Source: JBBQWR01 sp038210495 (lineage in GTDB: Bacteria; Planctomycetota; Planctomycetia; Pirellulales; DATAWG01). From it: DNA of 64,000 nt. Below are positions 1-7,266 of this stretch, one piece after another (within the stretch, counting starts at the first letter, position 1; each line of letters opens with the position of its first letter). Position numbers and translations under genes: made by a program. Under the pieces are notes generated by a model, which had not been told where the DNA came from, searched no databases, and saw nothing but the letters and a program-made list of their open reading frames with translations. The stretch spans positions 1 through 64,000 of the forward strand of contig JBBQWR010000001.1 in the NCBI GenBank assembly GCA_038210495.1, written 5' to 3'.

Positions 1-331
1 CGCCTTCAAGCTGAAAAGCCGCGTTTGCCTCATCCAAGCGATTGCGGTTAGCAATCTGCAATTGGTCGAGCTTCGCCAATTGCTCACGCAACGCGGGCTC
101 CGGTTCGATTTGAGCCCGCCACCGTCGCCGGTCGAGTTCGATTTGCACGGCCGCCGCCAGGTCCGCCGGTGTTTTGCCGGCTTCCGCGAGCATTTGCTCG
201 GCATCATCCGGCTTGACCTTTTTTCCATCGGCCAGCTCGGTAACGATTTCCCGCCAGCCACGCTTGACGGCCGCCGCGTGTTCGGCTTTCCGGCCCGCCA
301 ACTTATTCACCAGTTCCGCAACCACTGACAT
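1..331 (-). CDS. Partial hypothetical protein, element A (3' end outside window)
   Basis: The reading frame is open from an ATG at 331 to the window edge, so only the first 110 residues are visible (MSVVAELVNKLAGRKAEHAA...). The start is supported by a purine-rich GGAAGGGG stretch just upstream. The sequence is rich in Ala, Glu, Lys and Leu with no hydrophobic segment and looks like a soluble, largely helical, possibly coiled-coil protein. It is the last visible gene of a minus-strand run of small genes downstream of a primase-helicase, so it probably belongs to the same mobile element. I do not recognise the family. Confidence 0.6.
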   Translation of the reverse strand, partial: MSVVAELVNKLAGRKAEHAAAVKRGWREIVTELADGKKVKPDDAEQMLAEAGKTPADLAAAVQIELDRRRWRAQIEPEPALREQLAKLDQLQIANRNRLDEANAAFQLEG

Positions 332-377
332 AAAACGCCCCTTCCCAAAAAAGAGAAACACATCGCCGCCGACACGT

Positions 378-587
378 TCAACGGCACGAGAAGTCGTTTC
401 CGAAATTCCGATTGTCGAGCCCCTCGATCGATGCGTGGACGCGTGGCGCCCGCTCTCGCACGTCGGCCAGAAAGTTTTCCCTCAAAACGCCAAAATGGCG
501 TAGGAATCCGGCAATTGTGCCGGCTTCGACAATCTGCCGTCGGCAGACATACTCCAAAAATTCCGAATAGGTTATTTCACGAACCAT
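378..587 (-). CDS. Small hypothetical protein (69 aa), element A
   Basis: Begins MVREITYSEFLEYVCRR and ends NDFSCR. The ATG at 587 has AAGG six bases upstream. A GTG at 593 in the same frame overlaps the stop of the preceding small gene as GTGA, so translation may also be coupled. No signal peptide or membrane segment is seen. The amphipathic, charged composition looks like a real soluble protein, but I do not recognise the family. It lies in the minus-strand run behind the element A primase-helicase. Confidence 0.5.
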   Translation of the reverse strand: MVREITYSEFLEYVCRRQIVEAGTIAGFLRHFGVLRENFLADVRERAPRVHASIEGLDNRNFGNDFSCR

Positions 588-589
588 GT

Positions 590-715
590 TCACCCTTTGC
601 GGCCGTGCCGCGTTTGAGCCTCGGTCGAATCCATCAACGCCAATCGCATACGCAACCGCCAGCCGGGGGAGCGGTCGAGAGTCCGCGTCTCACGCCGGCC
701 AGCGGTGTTTTTCAT
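590..715 (-). CDS. Very small basic hypothetical protein (41 aa), element A
   Basis: Begins MKNTAGRRETRTLDRSPG. The ATG at 715-713 overlaps the stop of the upstream gene as ATGA, and its own stop overlaps a GTG start of the next gene as GTGA. This double coupling is the main evidence that it is translated. Composition is strongly basic (many Arg), consistent with a nucleic-acid-binding or simply disordered peptide. The function is unknown. A longer in-frame extension to 871 exists but its composition is not protein-like. Confidence 0.4.
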   Translation of the reverse strand: MKNTAGRRETRTLDRSPGWRLRMRLALMDSTEAQTRHGRKG

Positions 716-942
716 CGCACGGCCACGGGCCGCCGGTCGTGTAAGCCATCGTTGTCGGCTATCCGCCGCAAGGGTTCGTGGTTCGCTGCTGGCGTTTCGG
801 CGCCCTTGTCGGCAATCGGCTTCATCGACGTTATGCGGCAACCGTAAGCCCGCCACATGCTCTTGATGCAAGAGCGGAGCCGGATGATTGCCGGCGGGCG
901 GTTCGCCCGCTCTCTGACTTCCAGCTCAATCGCAAATCTCAT
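712..942 (-). CDS. Small hypothetical protein (76 aa), element A
   Basis: Begins MRFAIELEVRERANRPPA. The ATG at 942 is preceded by a GGGGAC Shine-Dalgarno-like stretch, and the stop overlaps the next ATG (ATGA). The N-terminal half reads as a compact basic alpha/beta protein with the pattern RLRSCIKSMWRAYGCRIT. Small proteins with this look are common next to replication genes of phages and integrated plasmids, but I cannot name a family. Translation from 1134 is possible in frame, but that extension covers the repeat cluster and is unlikely. Confidence 0.5.
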   Translation of the reverse strand: MRFAIELEVRERANRPPAIIRLRSCIKSMWRAYGCRITSMKPIADKGAETPAANHEPLRRIADNDGLHDRRPVAVR

Positions 943-970
943 CGCCTGTCCCCTTTGCTGGTCAGCTGCC

Positions 971-1099
971 ACGTGGGCGATTTTCCGCCCACGTTGTGTG
1001 GACGTGGGCGGGCGGTCCTTTAGTAACGCCCGCACACACAACGTCACCCCCACGTGGGCGACAACGAATCGCCCACTCGCCCACGTCAACCGCCCACAT
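971..1099. repeat. Cluster of CGCCCACGT 9-mers, iteron-like
   Basis: Within 130 bases the 9-mer ACGTGGGCG occurs at 971, 1002 and 1052. Its complement CGCCCACGT occurs at 986 and 1078, with near copies CGCCCACTC at 1070 and CGCCCACAT at 1091. The cluster overlaps the last codons of the primase-helicase gene and fills the gap to the next gene. Clusters of short repeats in both orientations beside a replication gene are typical of protein-binding origin or operator regions. The role here is inferred. Confidence 0.6.
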
Positions 1100-3005
1100 C
1101 CGGTTTGGTTTCTTTGAGCCGATACTCGCGGCACTCGTTTCCCTTAATTTCAATCTCTGTCGAGCCCACTTCCTTGGCGGATTCCAGCTTGTCCAAGAGC
1201 CGCTCGATTCGCTCGCGACTCAGCCCAGTACGACGCCGCAACTCGCGGGCGGTCGCCGGTCCGGCTTTGAGCCCGTCGCGTAGTTTCGTGAGCCCGTCTT
1301 TGTCTTTGTCGTTTTGCCGCTGCTCGCCCTTGGCGAGTCGACCGCGTACTGCACGAGGGTCTAGTTCATCGTCCGGCGTCCAAAGTGGGAAACTCCACCG
1401 CAGGGGCAACGGTTCAACCGGGGCGAAACTTCGCACAACGGCCTCCAACACTACCGCCTCTTCTTCTTCGTGCTGTCGCAAAATGATATGCGTATCGGCC
1501 GCCCGGCTTTGCGATCCGGCGCCCGCCCCCACGTCGGTTATCCCTTTGTCCCCCTGCATTCCCTTACTGGCGTGGTGGACGTTGAGCCAGGCACAATTGA
1601 GCCGTGCCGCAACTTGGTCAATCCGGTTGTAGAGCATCGCCACGCTGGCGTTGTCGTTTTCGGATATGCCCGGCGGGTAGACGCGATAGAACGCATCCAA
1701 TACCACGAGGCTATAAACGTCCGGTTCAATCTTCTCAAGAGTTCGTGCGATACCTTCCAAGTCCATCAACCGCCCGCGTAGCGAAAGCACGTCGAAGCCA
1801 TCGACGTAATCGGCTTGCCTGATTCCCATAGCGGCTGCCACCGCTGGAATTCGCTGGGCGAGTGTTGAGCCATGCAATTCGTTGTCAATCAACAGAATCC
1901 GGCCGGGCGAGCAAAGGTATCTGTCGAGCCACTTCCACCCCATAATCACGCAAAGCAAAAGCGCATAGATACTCCACGATTTTCCCACCTTTGGCGCCGC
2001 GATAAGATTTGCCGTTTCCCCTCGCCGCAAGAGCCCTTGGATAACGGGCTCACGCAACGTGGGAAACTTGCCCACGAGGCTTTCGATGCCCATGGGGGCG
2101 GGCAGTTCAATTGCCGGCTCATCGGCTTGCGGCGCCGCTGGCTTGCCATTCCTTGCCAGTTGTGACTCGCGGAGCCTCACGCCGAATTCGCCAGCAGCGT
2201 CAACCTTGCCGCTCGCCTTTGGCGGTTCGCTGGCCTCCGCCGCTTCGGCAAGTTTAAGTAATTCATCCTTCGTGCCCCCACTCGCCAGCCAATCCGAAAC
2301 ATCCTTGCCGGCGCCGGGCAGCTCAAGAATTTTCACTTCGGCCGCCACGCCATTCAGCATGGCCGCCACGTGCTCGGCATGCTTTCGACCGGCTTCGTCT
2401 TTGTCCCCCAATACCACGACTCGCCGGCCCTGAAAATGCGGGCCGTAATCCGCTCGCCACTTGCCGGCGCCGCCCGCGTTGCACGTCGCAACGCATCCTA
2501 GAGCCACAAGATTGGCGACGTCTTTTTCCCCCTCGGCAACGAAGACGGTTTCCGTCGCCGGCGCCGCGAGCAATTCAGGCAATCGGTAGGGAACCTTGCG
2601 GACACCCTTCGTCTTCCAATCCCAACCTCCGCCCTCCTTGGGCTTACGCTGGCGAAAATCTTTTGGGTCGAATCGGCAGACTTCAAACAGCGTGGCGCCG
2701 GATTCATCCTTGTAGGCGTAGGTGGCAACGATCCTCGAATTGCCATTGCCGATGGCGTGGCCGTTCGTCTGCGGAAATAAATCTTTCGTCGTGAGCCCGG
2801 CCGCTTTCAGCACTTCGCCGATTTCGCAATTTGCGTGGCAGTGCATCAAAATCCGGTCGTCGTCGCCGACGCTGACACTGAGGCTAGCATTACGGTCTTC
2901 GTGACTCGGGCAGCGTGCCGAAAATCCCCCAGGCACTTCGCGAACGTGATCGAGTCGAGAGAGTACAAGGTCTAGCGGCGGCCTGTTTGTCTTTTGGATC
3001 ATCAT
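1086..3005 (-). CDS. Primase-helicase (CHC2-type zinc motif, TOPRIM, RecA-like ATPase), element A
   Basis: About 639 residues from the ATG at 3005, which overlaps the upstream stop as ATGA. An N-terminal zinc motif (C32, H35, C56, C60) resembles the CHC2 finger of DnaG-type primases. A TOPRIM segment follows, with the acidic residue in FVAEGEKD (about 157) and D200-x-D202 in VLGDKDEAG. A RecA/RepA-like ATPase domain has Walker A APKVGKS at 336-342 and a Walker B-like region LVVLDAFYRV. The C-terminal 80 residues look like a winged helix (ARELRRRTGLSRERIERLL). Such fusions prime and unwind DNA for replication of plasmids, satellites and integrative elements. It is the core replication gene of element A. 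Confidence 0.85.
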   Translation of the reverse strand: MMIQKTNRPPLDLVLSRLDHVREVPGGFSARCPSHEDRNASLSVSVGDDDRILMHCHANCEIGEVLKAAGLTTKDLFPQTNGHAIGNGNSRIVATYAYKDESGATLFEVCRFDPKDFRQRKPKEGGGWDWKTKGVRKVPYRLPELLAAPATETVFVAEGEKDVANLVALGCVATCNAGGAGKWRADYGPHFQGRRVVVLGDKDEAGRKHAEHVAAMLNGVAAEVKILELPGAGKDVSDWLASGGTKDELLKLAEAAEASEPPKASGKVDAAGEFGVRLRESQLARNGKPAAPQADEPAIELPAPMGIESLVGKFPTLREPVIQGLLRRGETANLIAAPKVGKSWSIYALLLCVIMGWKWLDRYLCSPGRILLIDNELHGSTLAQRIPAVAAAMGIRQADYVDGFDVLSLRGRLMDLEGIARTLEKIEPDVYSLVVLDAFYRVYPPGISENDNASVAMLYNRIDQVAARLNCAWLNVHHASKGMQGDKGITDVGAGAGSQSRAADTHIILRQHEEEEAVVLEAVVRSFAPVEPLPLRWSFPLWTPDDELDPRAVRGRLAKGEQRQNDKDKDGLTKLRDGLKAGPATARELRRRTGLSRERIERLLDKLESAKEVGSTEIEIKGNECREYRLKETKPDVGG

Positions 3006-3166
3006 CGGGCTTCCATTCCGGGCAAAGTCGCTTGTCGTGGTTCGTAGTGCTGGTCCGCGCAGTTCCAACAGATATTCCGGTCGCCGACTTTCGACGTCGG
3101 CAGTCGCTCGCGGCATCCTTCGCAGCGGCGCCGCTTGATCGGCTTTGGTTTGGGCTTCGGCTTCAC
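3002..3166 (-). CDS. Small zinc-ribbon protein (54 aa), element A
   Basis: Begins at a GTG (VKPKPKPKPIKRRR) with GGAG eight bases upstream. The GTG overlaps the stop of the 17-codon ORF as GTGA, and the stop TGA overlaps the primase-helicase ATG as ATGA. Two CxxC pairs, CEGC and CWNC, form a plausible zinc ribbon after a Lys/Pro-rich leader. The ending QATLPGMEAR resembles short binding motifs. It probably acts with the primase-helicase it is coupled to; the function itself is unknown. Confidence 0.6.
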   Translation of the reverse strand: MKPKPKPKPIKRRRCEGCRERLPTSKVGDRNICWNCADQHYEPRQATLPGMEAR

Positions 3167-3216
3167 GTCATCAACTCCGTCTCGGCCTCTTCGGCGGGGA
3201 TTGGTAAGCGGGTCAT
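3163..3216 (-). CDS. 17-codon ORF linking HTH and zinc-ribbon genes
   Basis: Encodes MTRLPIPAEEAETELMT. Its ATG overlaps the stop of the HTH gene (ATGA) and its TGA overlaps the GTG of the zinc-ribbon gene (GTGA). It may be a leader that passes ribosomes along the operon. Alternatively it is the true N-terminus of the zinc-ribbon protein, joined by a frameshift around the shared ACGTGAAG. Neither can be settled from the sequence. Confidence 0.4.
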   Translation of the reverse strand: MTRLPIPAEEAETELMT

Positions 3217-3485
3217 TCGTCGCGCCCCCGGAGAAAATCCACGAGGGTCTGACGGCTGTAGATGAAGCACTTGCCGATCTTGCGGGCCGCCAGCACGCCA
3301 CGACGCCTAGCATCGCCGAGCACGTGGCCCGGGATGCCGAGAGCTTCGGCGGCCTGCGCCTCCGTGTAGCCGATCCGGCGGTGATCGAGCTTGGCTTCGT
3401 CGGCAGCACGGGCCGCCAGTACGGCGTCAACTGTGGCTTCAATGACGGGCCGCAAATCGGCTATGTCGCTGGCATCAATTCTCAT
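3213..3485 (-). CDS. HTH DNA-binding protein, excisionase/MerR-like
   Basis: 90 residues. The C-terminal half has the layout of a MerR/excisionase winged helix: GYTEAQAAEALGIPGHVLGDARRRG is a helix-turn-helix, followed by a wing (KIGKCFIYSRQTLVDFL). The ATG overlaps the upstream stop (ATGA). Proteins of this kind act as recombination directionality factors or repressors in integrative elements. Its position directly before the replication genes suggests control of the operon or of excision. Confidence 0.75.
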   Translation of the reverse strand: MRIDASDIADLRPVIEATVDAVLAARAADEAKLDHRRIGYTEAQAAEALGIPGHVLGDARRRGVLAARKIGKCFIYSRQTLVDFLRGRDE

Positions 3486-3661
3486 TCGGCGGCCTCATCG
3501 GCTTCGGCGTCACGATCAGCAGCCGCCTCGGAAACTTTGAGTAGCCGGCGCAGAATCCGCGCCTCTTTCAGCCGATCAGACAATTGGCGGCGAATGACTG
3601 CGGGCTCGGGAATGTTCCCAATCGCGTCATCGTCGGAATTCGTTTTCGCGTTCAAAGACAT
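3482..3661 (-). CDS. Small hypothetical protein (59 aa), first gene of element A replication operon
   Basis: Begins MSLNAKTNSDDDAIGNIPEP, with a strong GGAGG eight bases before the ATG at 3661, and ends DRDAEADEAAE. The stop overlaps the HTH gene start as ATGA. The middle (VIRRQLSDRLKEARILRRLLKV) is an amphipathic helix with acidic tails, so it may be a small dimerising partner of the HTH protein. It has the best Shine-Dalgarno of the run, so the operon probably starts here. The family is unknown. Confidence 0.6.
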   Translation of the reverse strand: MSLNAKTNSDDDAIGNIPEPAVIRRQLSDRLKEARILRRLLKVSEAAADRDAEADEAAE

Positions 3662-3775
3662 TGCTTAGCCTCCAGGTATCGAAGCAATTGCTTTCGATTG
3701 ACCTGAGACTAGCAAACTAGGTGTTGCCAAACGGTTGCACGAGCGTGCAACAAATTTGCAACAATTCGAGTTGGG

Positions 3776-4579
3776 TTAAGAATTCCCAACTGTAAGAGAA
3801 ACGTGGCCGCTCTTTTGCGCAGCCGTGATCGGGAAACCATGTTCTGCGAGCGCCGTATTCAGCCGACTGATCGTCCCACGGAGATTGCTGTCGGTCGTAT
3901 CGGTTCCCCAAACTCGATCCATCACGTCTTCAATGCTCGCCGTGTAGTCCACTGAATCCCAAAGGCATGACAAAAGACGATGCGGAATTGGCTGAAATTC
4001 GCGCTGTTTTCCATGCCACCAAAACCAATTCGGCGATGTTGGTCCATCGGGATGATCGACGAATTCACCCGATCTGCCGTTGCTGTCCGCCGGCGGCGTG
4101 ATCGTGTTCAACGCCCGCTCGAATTCCGTCTCGATCTGCATTCGCAGCTTTTCGGTTGCGAGAACCATATCTTCGGCGTCGGCGGTGTAGTGCTTTTTAA
4201 GTTCCCGCCACTGGCCCAGCACGGCGTCAACGTCTTTGAGCGATAGCGGATCAAGCGTAATCTCACAGAGTCGGCGCAGGGCTTGAGCGTAGTTCCTGCG
4301 AGACACGCTCATGATTTCAATTACATCAGGATGACTAAGGGCTCCATTGACGGCCGGGCTCTTTATCGCAGCGTCCAGACGATCAGCAGCATCTCGCAAA
4401 CGCGGTAAAGCGCCGTGAAAGAGAATCGGCTTGCTCTTGCTTGTGATCGAGAGATGGCATTCAGCCCAGAATAAAGCTAATGCGTCAACCGCTTGGATCG
4501 CAGCGTCACGAGCCGTCGTCAATTCTGCGGAAAGTTTCCGATCAGCGGCGTGCGTGCGTTCCCTAGTTCGGGTCGCCAT
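3776..4579 (-). CDS. Hypothetical protein with C-terminal winged-helix-like domain, element A
   Basis: 267 residues from the ATG at 4579, chosen over a TTG twelve bases earlier because GGAG sits six bases before the ATG. The first 150 residues are helical and charged. The last 70 (PHRLLSCLWDSVDYTASIEDVMDRVW... to SGHVSLTV) have the helix-helix-wing pattern of OmpR-type C-terminal effector domains, with LRGTISRLNTALAEHG as the probable recognition region. A regulatory role is likely but inferred. It lies nearest the att site, apart from the overlapped operon. Confidence 0.55.
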   Translation of the reverse strand: MATRTRERTHAADRKLSAELTTARDAAIQAVDALALFWAECHLSITSKSKPILFHGALPRLRDAADRLDAAIKSPAVNGALSHPDVIEIMSVSRRNYAQALRRLCEITLDPLSLKDVDAVLGQWRELKKHYTADAEDMVLATEKLRMQIETEFERALNTITPPADSNGRSGEFVDHPDGPTSPNWFWWHGKQREFQPIPHRLLSCLWDSVDYTASIEDVMDRVWGTDTTDSNLRGTISRLNTALAEHGFPITAAQKSGHVSLTVGNS

Positions 4580-4730
4580 GAGATTCTCCAAGTTTCAAAA
4601 CCGGGCCGACCGACGCCCGATCGCCGCTTGGAGAAACAGCAAATCAAGGCGTTAGTCGATTTTGGCGCCGTCGCGCCGCCCGATGCTTTCATCCTACCGA
4701 AAATCGCCTTAGTGAACAAACGCTACGCCC

Positions 4731-4750
4731 AACACTCCATAAACACTCCA
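4731..4750. repeat. Two direct AACACTCCA repeats near the element A att site
   Basis: AACACTCCA occurs at 4731-4739 and 4742-4750, an 11-base step, about 110 bases from the tRNA fragment. Spacing of one helical turn fits arm-type recombinase sites, but with only two copies this is tentative. Confidence 0.3.
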
Positions 4751-4857
4751 CGCCAGTGCAAATCGACGCTAATCGACTCCAGCAGCACAACGCGAAAACC
4801 CCTAGTTTTCTCGGTGATTCTGAATTACGCTGATTGACGCTAGAGCAGCGGCGGAGA

Positions 4858-4913
4858 CTTAAAATCCCGTGAACCTAACGGTTCGTGCGGGTTCGATCCC
4901 CGCCTCGGCCAAT
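4858..4913 (+). repeat. 3' fragment of tRNA-Leu(UAA): att site between elements A and B
   Basis: The sequence runs from the anticodon loop (CTTAAAATCCCG, anticodon TAA) through a variable arm (GAACC-TAAC-GGTTC) and the T arm (GCGGGTTCGATCCCCGC) to the acceptor strand ending CTCGGCCA. No matching 5' half (GGCCGAGG) is upstream, so it is not a whole gene. It shares 31 bases at its 3' end (4883-4913) with 18592-18622. This is the typical footprint of tyrosine integrases that use the anticodon loop and T arm of tRNA genes. Confidence 0.85.
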
Positions 4914-5055
4914 CAACGCAGAACGTCGCGAGACAACGCGGAGGGGCGCAGAAAAGCCCGGAAAAGACGGGCTTTTCGCCGGTCGCGACCTTCTCCCTGC
5001 CGCACCGACCCCAGTCGCAGCGCGACCCAGCCGAACGCAAGCCAAGGCCCCTCGC

Positions 5056-5097
5056 GCTACCACCGGCGCTACCACTTGCTACCACCGGCGCTACCAC
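5056..5097 (+). repeat. Four GCTACCAC repeats, candidate integrase arm sites (left end)
   Basis: GCTACCAC occurs at 5056, 5068, 5078 and 5090, spaced 10-12 bases, about one helical turn. The same octamer occurs twice at 18507 and 18519 beside the right att site. Repeats flanking both ends of an integrated element, inside the att cores, are the expected layout of arm-type binding sites for a lambda-like integrase. Confidence 0.65.
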
Positions 5098-5412
5098 ACC
5101 GCGGCCTCTCGAAGCCGGGCGTCGGCAGGCGGAGCGTCCGCCTTGCCGCCGCTGTCCCGCCTCCTGTCCCAGCAACGCTGGCGCGGCCCTTTCCGCTTCC
5201 CCTTGCCGCCCTTGGCCTTGCGGCACCTGTCCCAGTGTCCCAGCAGCGCGGCCAACTTTGCTTCCCCCGGAGCCCTGCCCCCAGCAGGGCTGCGGCCAGC
5301 GTTCCTCCGCTGGCCGCCTACTTGAATCCGTTTTGGTCTGCGGAGTCCCGCGCAAAAACTGCGGACGCCGACCGCGGCACCGGCGTCGCGCCCCGACGGG
5401 CAAAGGTATGTC

Positions 5413-5521
5413 GGGCGGTTCGTAGTTCCAAGCAAGAGCCGCCCAAAAATTTCAACATCCATAACTTCGGGAACTACGAGAGCCCGGTTGTGGTTTGGTT
5501 GTTGATCACTTCCGGGCTCTC
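5413..5521 (+). promoter_or_regulatory. Structured leader of the replication gene, attenuator-like
   Basis: Three inverted repeats overlap. GGGCGG (5413-5418) pairs with CCGCCC (5439-5444). CGTAGTTCC (5421-5429) pairs with GGAACTACG (5470-5478). GAGAGCCCGG (5478-5487) pairs with CCGGGCTCTC (5512-5521), followed by TTGTTTTC. The second and third stems share a base and adjoin, and the first encloses an arm of the second, so alternative folds are possible. The last stem plus T-rich tail resembles a terminator 20 bases before the start codon. Confidence 0.5.
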
Positions 5522-5540
5522 TTGTTTTCGGAGCAAAAAA

Positions 5541-6737
5541 ATGAAAGACGGATTTTGGGTCGATAAAGACCTGTGGAACGCCGCGGACAAACTCAACTGG
5601 GCCACACGGAAGCTAGCCATCACACTCCGCGGCATCGCCGGAGCTTCCAACTTGGTCATTAAGACCAACGCCGAGTTGGCGACCGAGAGTCGCCTCGATC
5701 CGCGGACGGTCAGAAAGGGCCTCCGCTTGCTTTCGCTGTGGCGGGGGAATGGCGACCAGCCTTTCCTTACCAGAGATGACCGGATTCATCTCCGGCCGCT
5801 CAAAAACGCTTTCATCGCCTACAGCCGGAAGCTCTGGAACAGCCGCTTGCCCGAAGATATCAAGGATATCTGGGGCTTCATCGAAGCAAGCTGGTCGCGG
5901 GACGGAACCAAACGCGTTTGCAAGTTCGGCAACAGGGAAGCGAAGAAGTGCGTCCCCAGCATCGAGCAGACTTGCCTTGTAATCGCTCGCAGTAAGGTGC
6001 GTCGGATAAGGCGGATCAACCTAATACTGGAACTGTTCAAAAAGGCCGGCGTGCTCATCCAGGTTCCAACCAAACGGCAAATCATGGCCGTCAAGACGAA
6101 TCCCGCAGAGATGGCCAATTGGGTCGAACTGCACAACCCCTCCGAGACGGTTGACGAAACCAAGTTCGAGACCGACAAGGCGGCAGAGGGGAATACACAC
6201 GGACACCATTGCAAAATACACGCGGACACCATCGCCAATACACGCGGACACCACCACGAAATACACGCGGACACCACAAACCGTAAGCTTCCAAGCAATC
6301 TTCCCTTCCGAACTTCCAAAACCAACCGGTCGGCACCTGCTTCGCAGGAAAGGGAGGCGGACCCCTACCAGGAATTCCGAGACATCGAACGCCAACACAG
6401 TCTAGGACCATCTAGCCTCCCGGACTCAATCCTGCTCGTGAACATCGAACGGCAACTCGGCATCACCATCCCAGAATTCAAAGCACTGGTCGCCCGGATG
6501 GACCTGACCAGCATGAAGAAGCGAAGCATCGCCACCCTGCTCAGCGGAAAATTCCTAGAGGCTATCCAAGATCGGCTCAACAAACGGCGGCGCGAACAGG
6601 CCCGCCTAGAGTGGCAACGACGCACCGAGCCCCCTGACCTACCAGAGCCACAAGCGCCTGAATCCACGCTTCCCCCGATAACCAGAGTAGTCCACCCGGA
6701 CCTGATAGATGATCTCGTGAAAGCGCTTGAACTCTAA
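5541..6737 (+). CDS. Replication initiator-like protein with N-terminal HTH (phage O-like layout)
   Basis: 398 residues from the ATG at 5541 with GGAG seven bases upstream. The first 120 residues (FWVDKDLWNAADKLNWATRK..., then TNAELATESRLDPRTVRKGLRLL) form a winged-helix/HTH unit like those of phage replication proteins. The middle is hydrophilic and holds repeated HADT/GHH words encoded by the four DNA repeats at 6192-6276. The C-terminal part (IERQLGITIPEFKALVARMD) is helical. A DNA-binding N-terminus with repeats inside the gene mirrors lambda O, which initiates replication by binding iterons within its own gene. Family assignment is by layout, not by clear sequence identity. Confidence 0.6.
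   Translation: MKDGFWVDKDLWNAADKLNWATRKLAITLRGIAGASNLVIKTNAELATESRLDPRTVRKGLRLLSLWRGNGDQPFLTRDDRIHLRPLKNAFIAYSRKLWNSRLPEDIKDIWGFIEASWSRDGTKRVCKFGNREAKKCVPSIEQTCLVIARSKVRRIRRINLILELFKKAGVLIQVPTKRQIMAVKTNPAEMANWVELHNPSETVDETKFETDKAAEGNTHGHHCKIHADTIANTRGHHHEIHADTTNRKLPSNLPFRTSKTNRSAPASQEREADPYQEFRDIERQHSLGPSSLPDSILLVNIERQLGITIPEFKALVARMDLTSMKKRSIATLLSGKFLEAIQDRLNKRRREQARLEWQRRTEPPDLPEPQAPESTLPPITRVVHPDLIDDLVKALEL
6192..6276 (+). repeat. Four 17-bp iterons inside the replication gene, probable origin
   Basis: AATACACGCGGACACCA occurs at 6215, 6237 and 6260, with a one-base variant (AATACACACGGACACCA) at 6192. Start-to-start steps are 23, 22 and 23 bases, about two helical turns, as in iteron origins. 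Copies are read in different frames (NTHGHH versus IHADT), so conservation is at the DNA level. Confidence 0.75.
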
Positions 6738-7266
6738 GCCAAACCGCCCGCTTGACCGCCGAGGTATCTCCTTGACCAAAGGAACAATCAGGAAACGCCG
6801 CCCGGCTCGACGGTCCCCCTGGCCCAAGGGCCGTCCGGCGCAAAAGAAAAAGCTCGCCAAGATGCGATTTGTCGTCTGGTCGCGGCCCTGCGGCACGGCG
6901 ACTTAGGCGGATGTTGACGTCGGAAACGACGTTTCGCCGGGATATTAATTGGTTGTCCTGCGATTGCGTAAGTCAGAGCGCCCGCGTCGCCATGGTGTCC
7001 GATGGTGGGCGCCCAATTCTCGCTCAGCCGCGGCGCCGGAATTGGTAATTCTGTTTAAGCCCTTCACCTGCCCAGGACATGTCTCGGCGGAGAGGGCCTT
7101 GGTGCTTGCATAGTAGGAAACTTTCGCCGTGGCCCGCCATAGTTAACCTATCTAATTCCCCGCGAGCGGAAATTGTGCGAGCCTTCGTCTCGATTTTTAA
7201 TGGGGGCGTTACAAGTCGGGAAGGCACGTTGCCGAAGCTGTAACATCCCCTCTATGGAGAAATGCC
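6738..7266. other. Intergenic region between replication gene and serine recombinase
   Basis: No gene is supported. The recombinase Shine-Dalgarno (GGAG, 7 bases before the ATG) is at its right end. Short GC-rich inverted motifs such as GGGCGCCC at about 7009 are present. A resolution site for the recombinase could lie here but cannot be recognised. Confidence 0.4.

Larger units (their letters stand above)
4914..5540. other. Non-coding left end of element B
   Basis: No convincing gene. The open frame running into the replication gene from 4869 has Arg/Ser/Pro-rich, non-protein-like composition before 5541. The stretch holds the GCTACCAC repeats and, at its right end, a set of inverted repeats just before the replication gene. 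Confidence 0.6.

Noticed and set aside
590..871. 93-codon version of the small element A gene
   Set aside because: The first 52 residues look non-coding, and the ATG at 715 is fixed by an ATGA overlap with the preceding gene.
4858..4911. Complete tRNA-Leu at the att sites
   Set aside because: The acceptor and D-arm halves are missing at both 4858 and 18566; only the part from the anticodon loop onwards is present.
4869..5540. Open frame extending the replication gene 224 codons upstream
   Set aside because: The extension is Arg/Ser/Pro/Ala-rich without protein-like pattern, crosses the att fragment and the GCTACCAC repeats, and the ATG at 5541 has a good Shine-Dalgarno.
6738..7266. Serine recombinase resolution (res) site
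   Set aside because: Some GC-rich inverted motifs are present, but no paired subsites with the expected spacing could be recognised.
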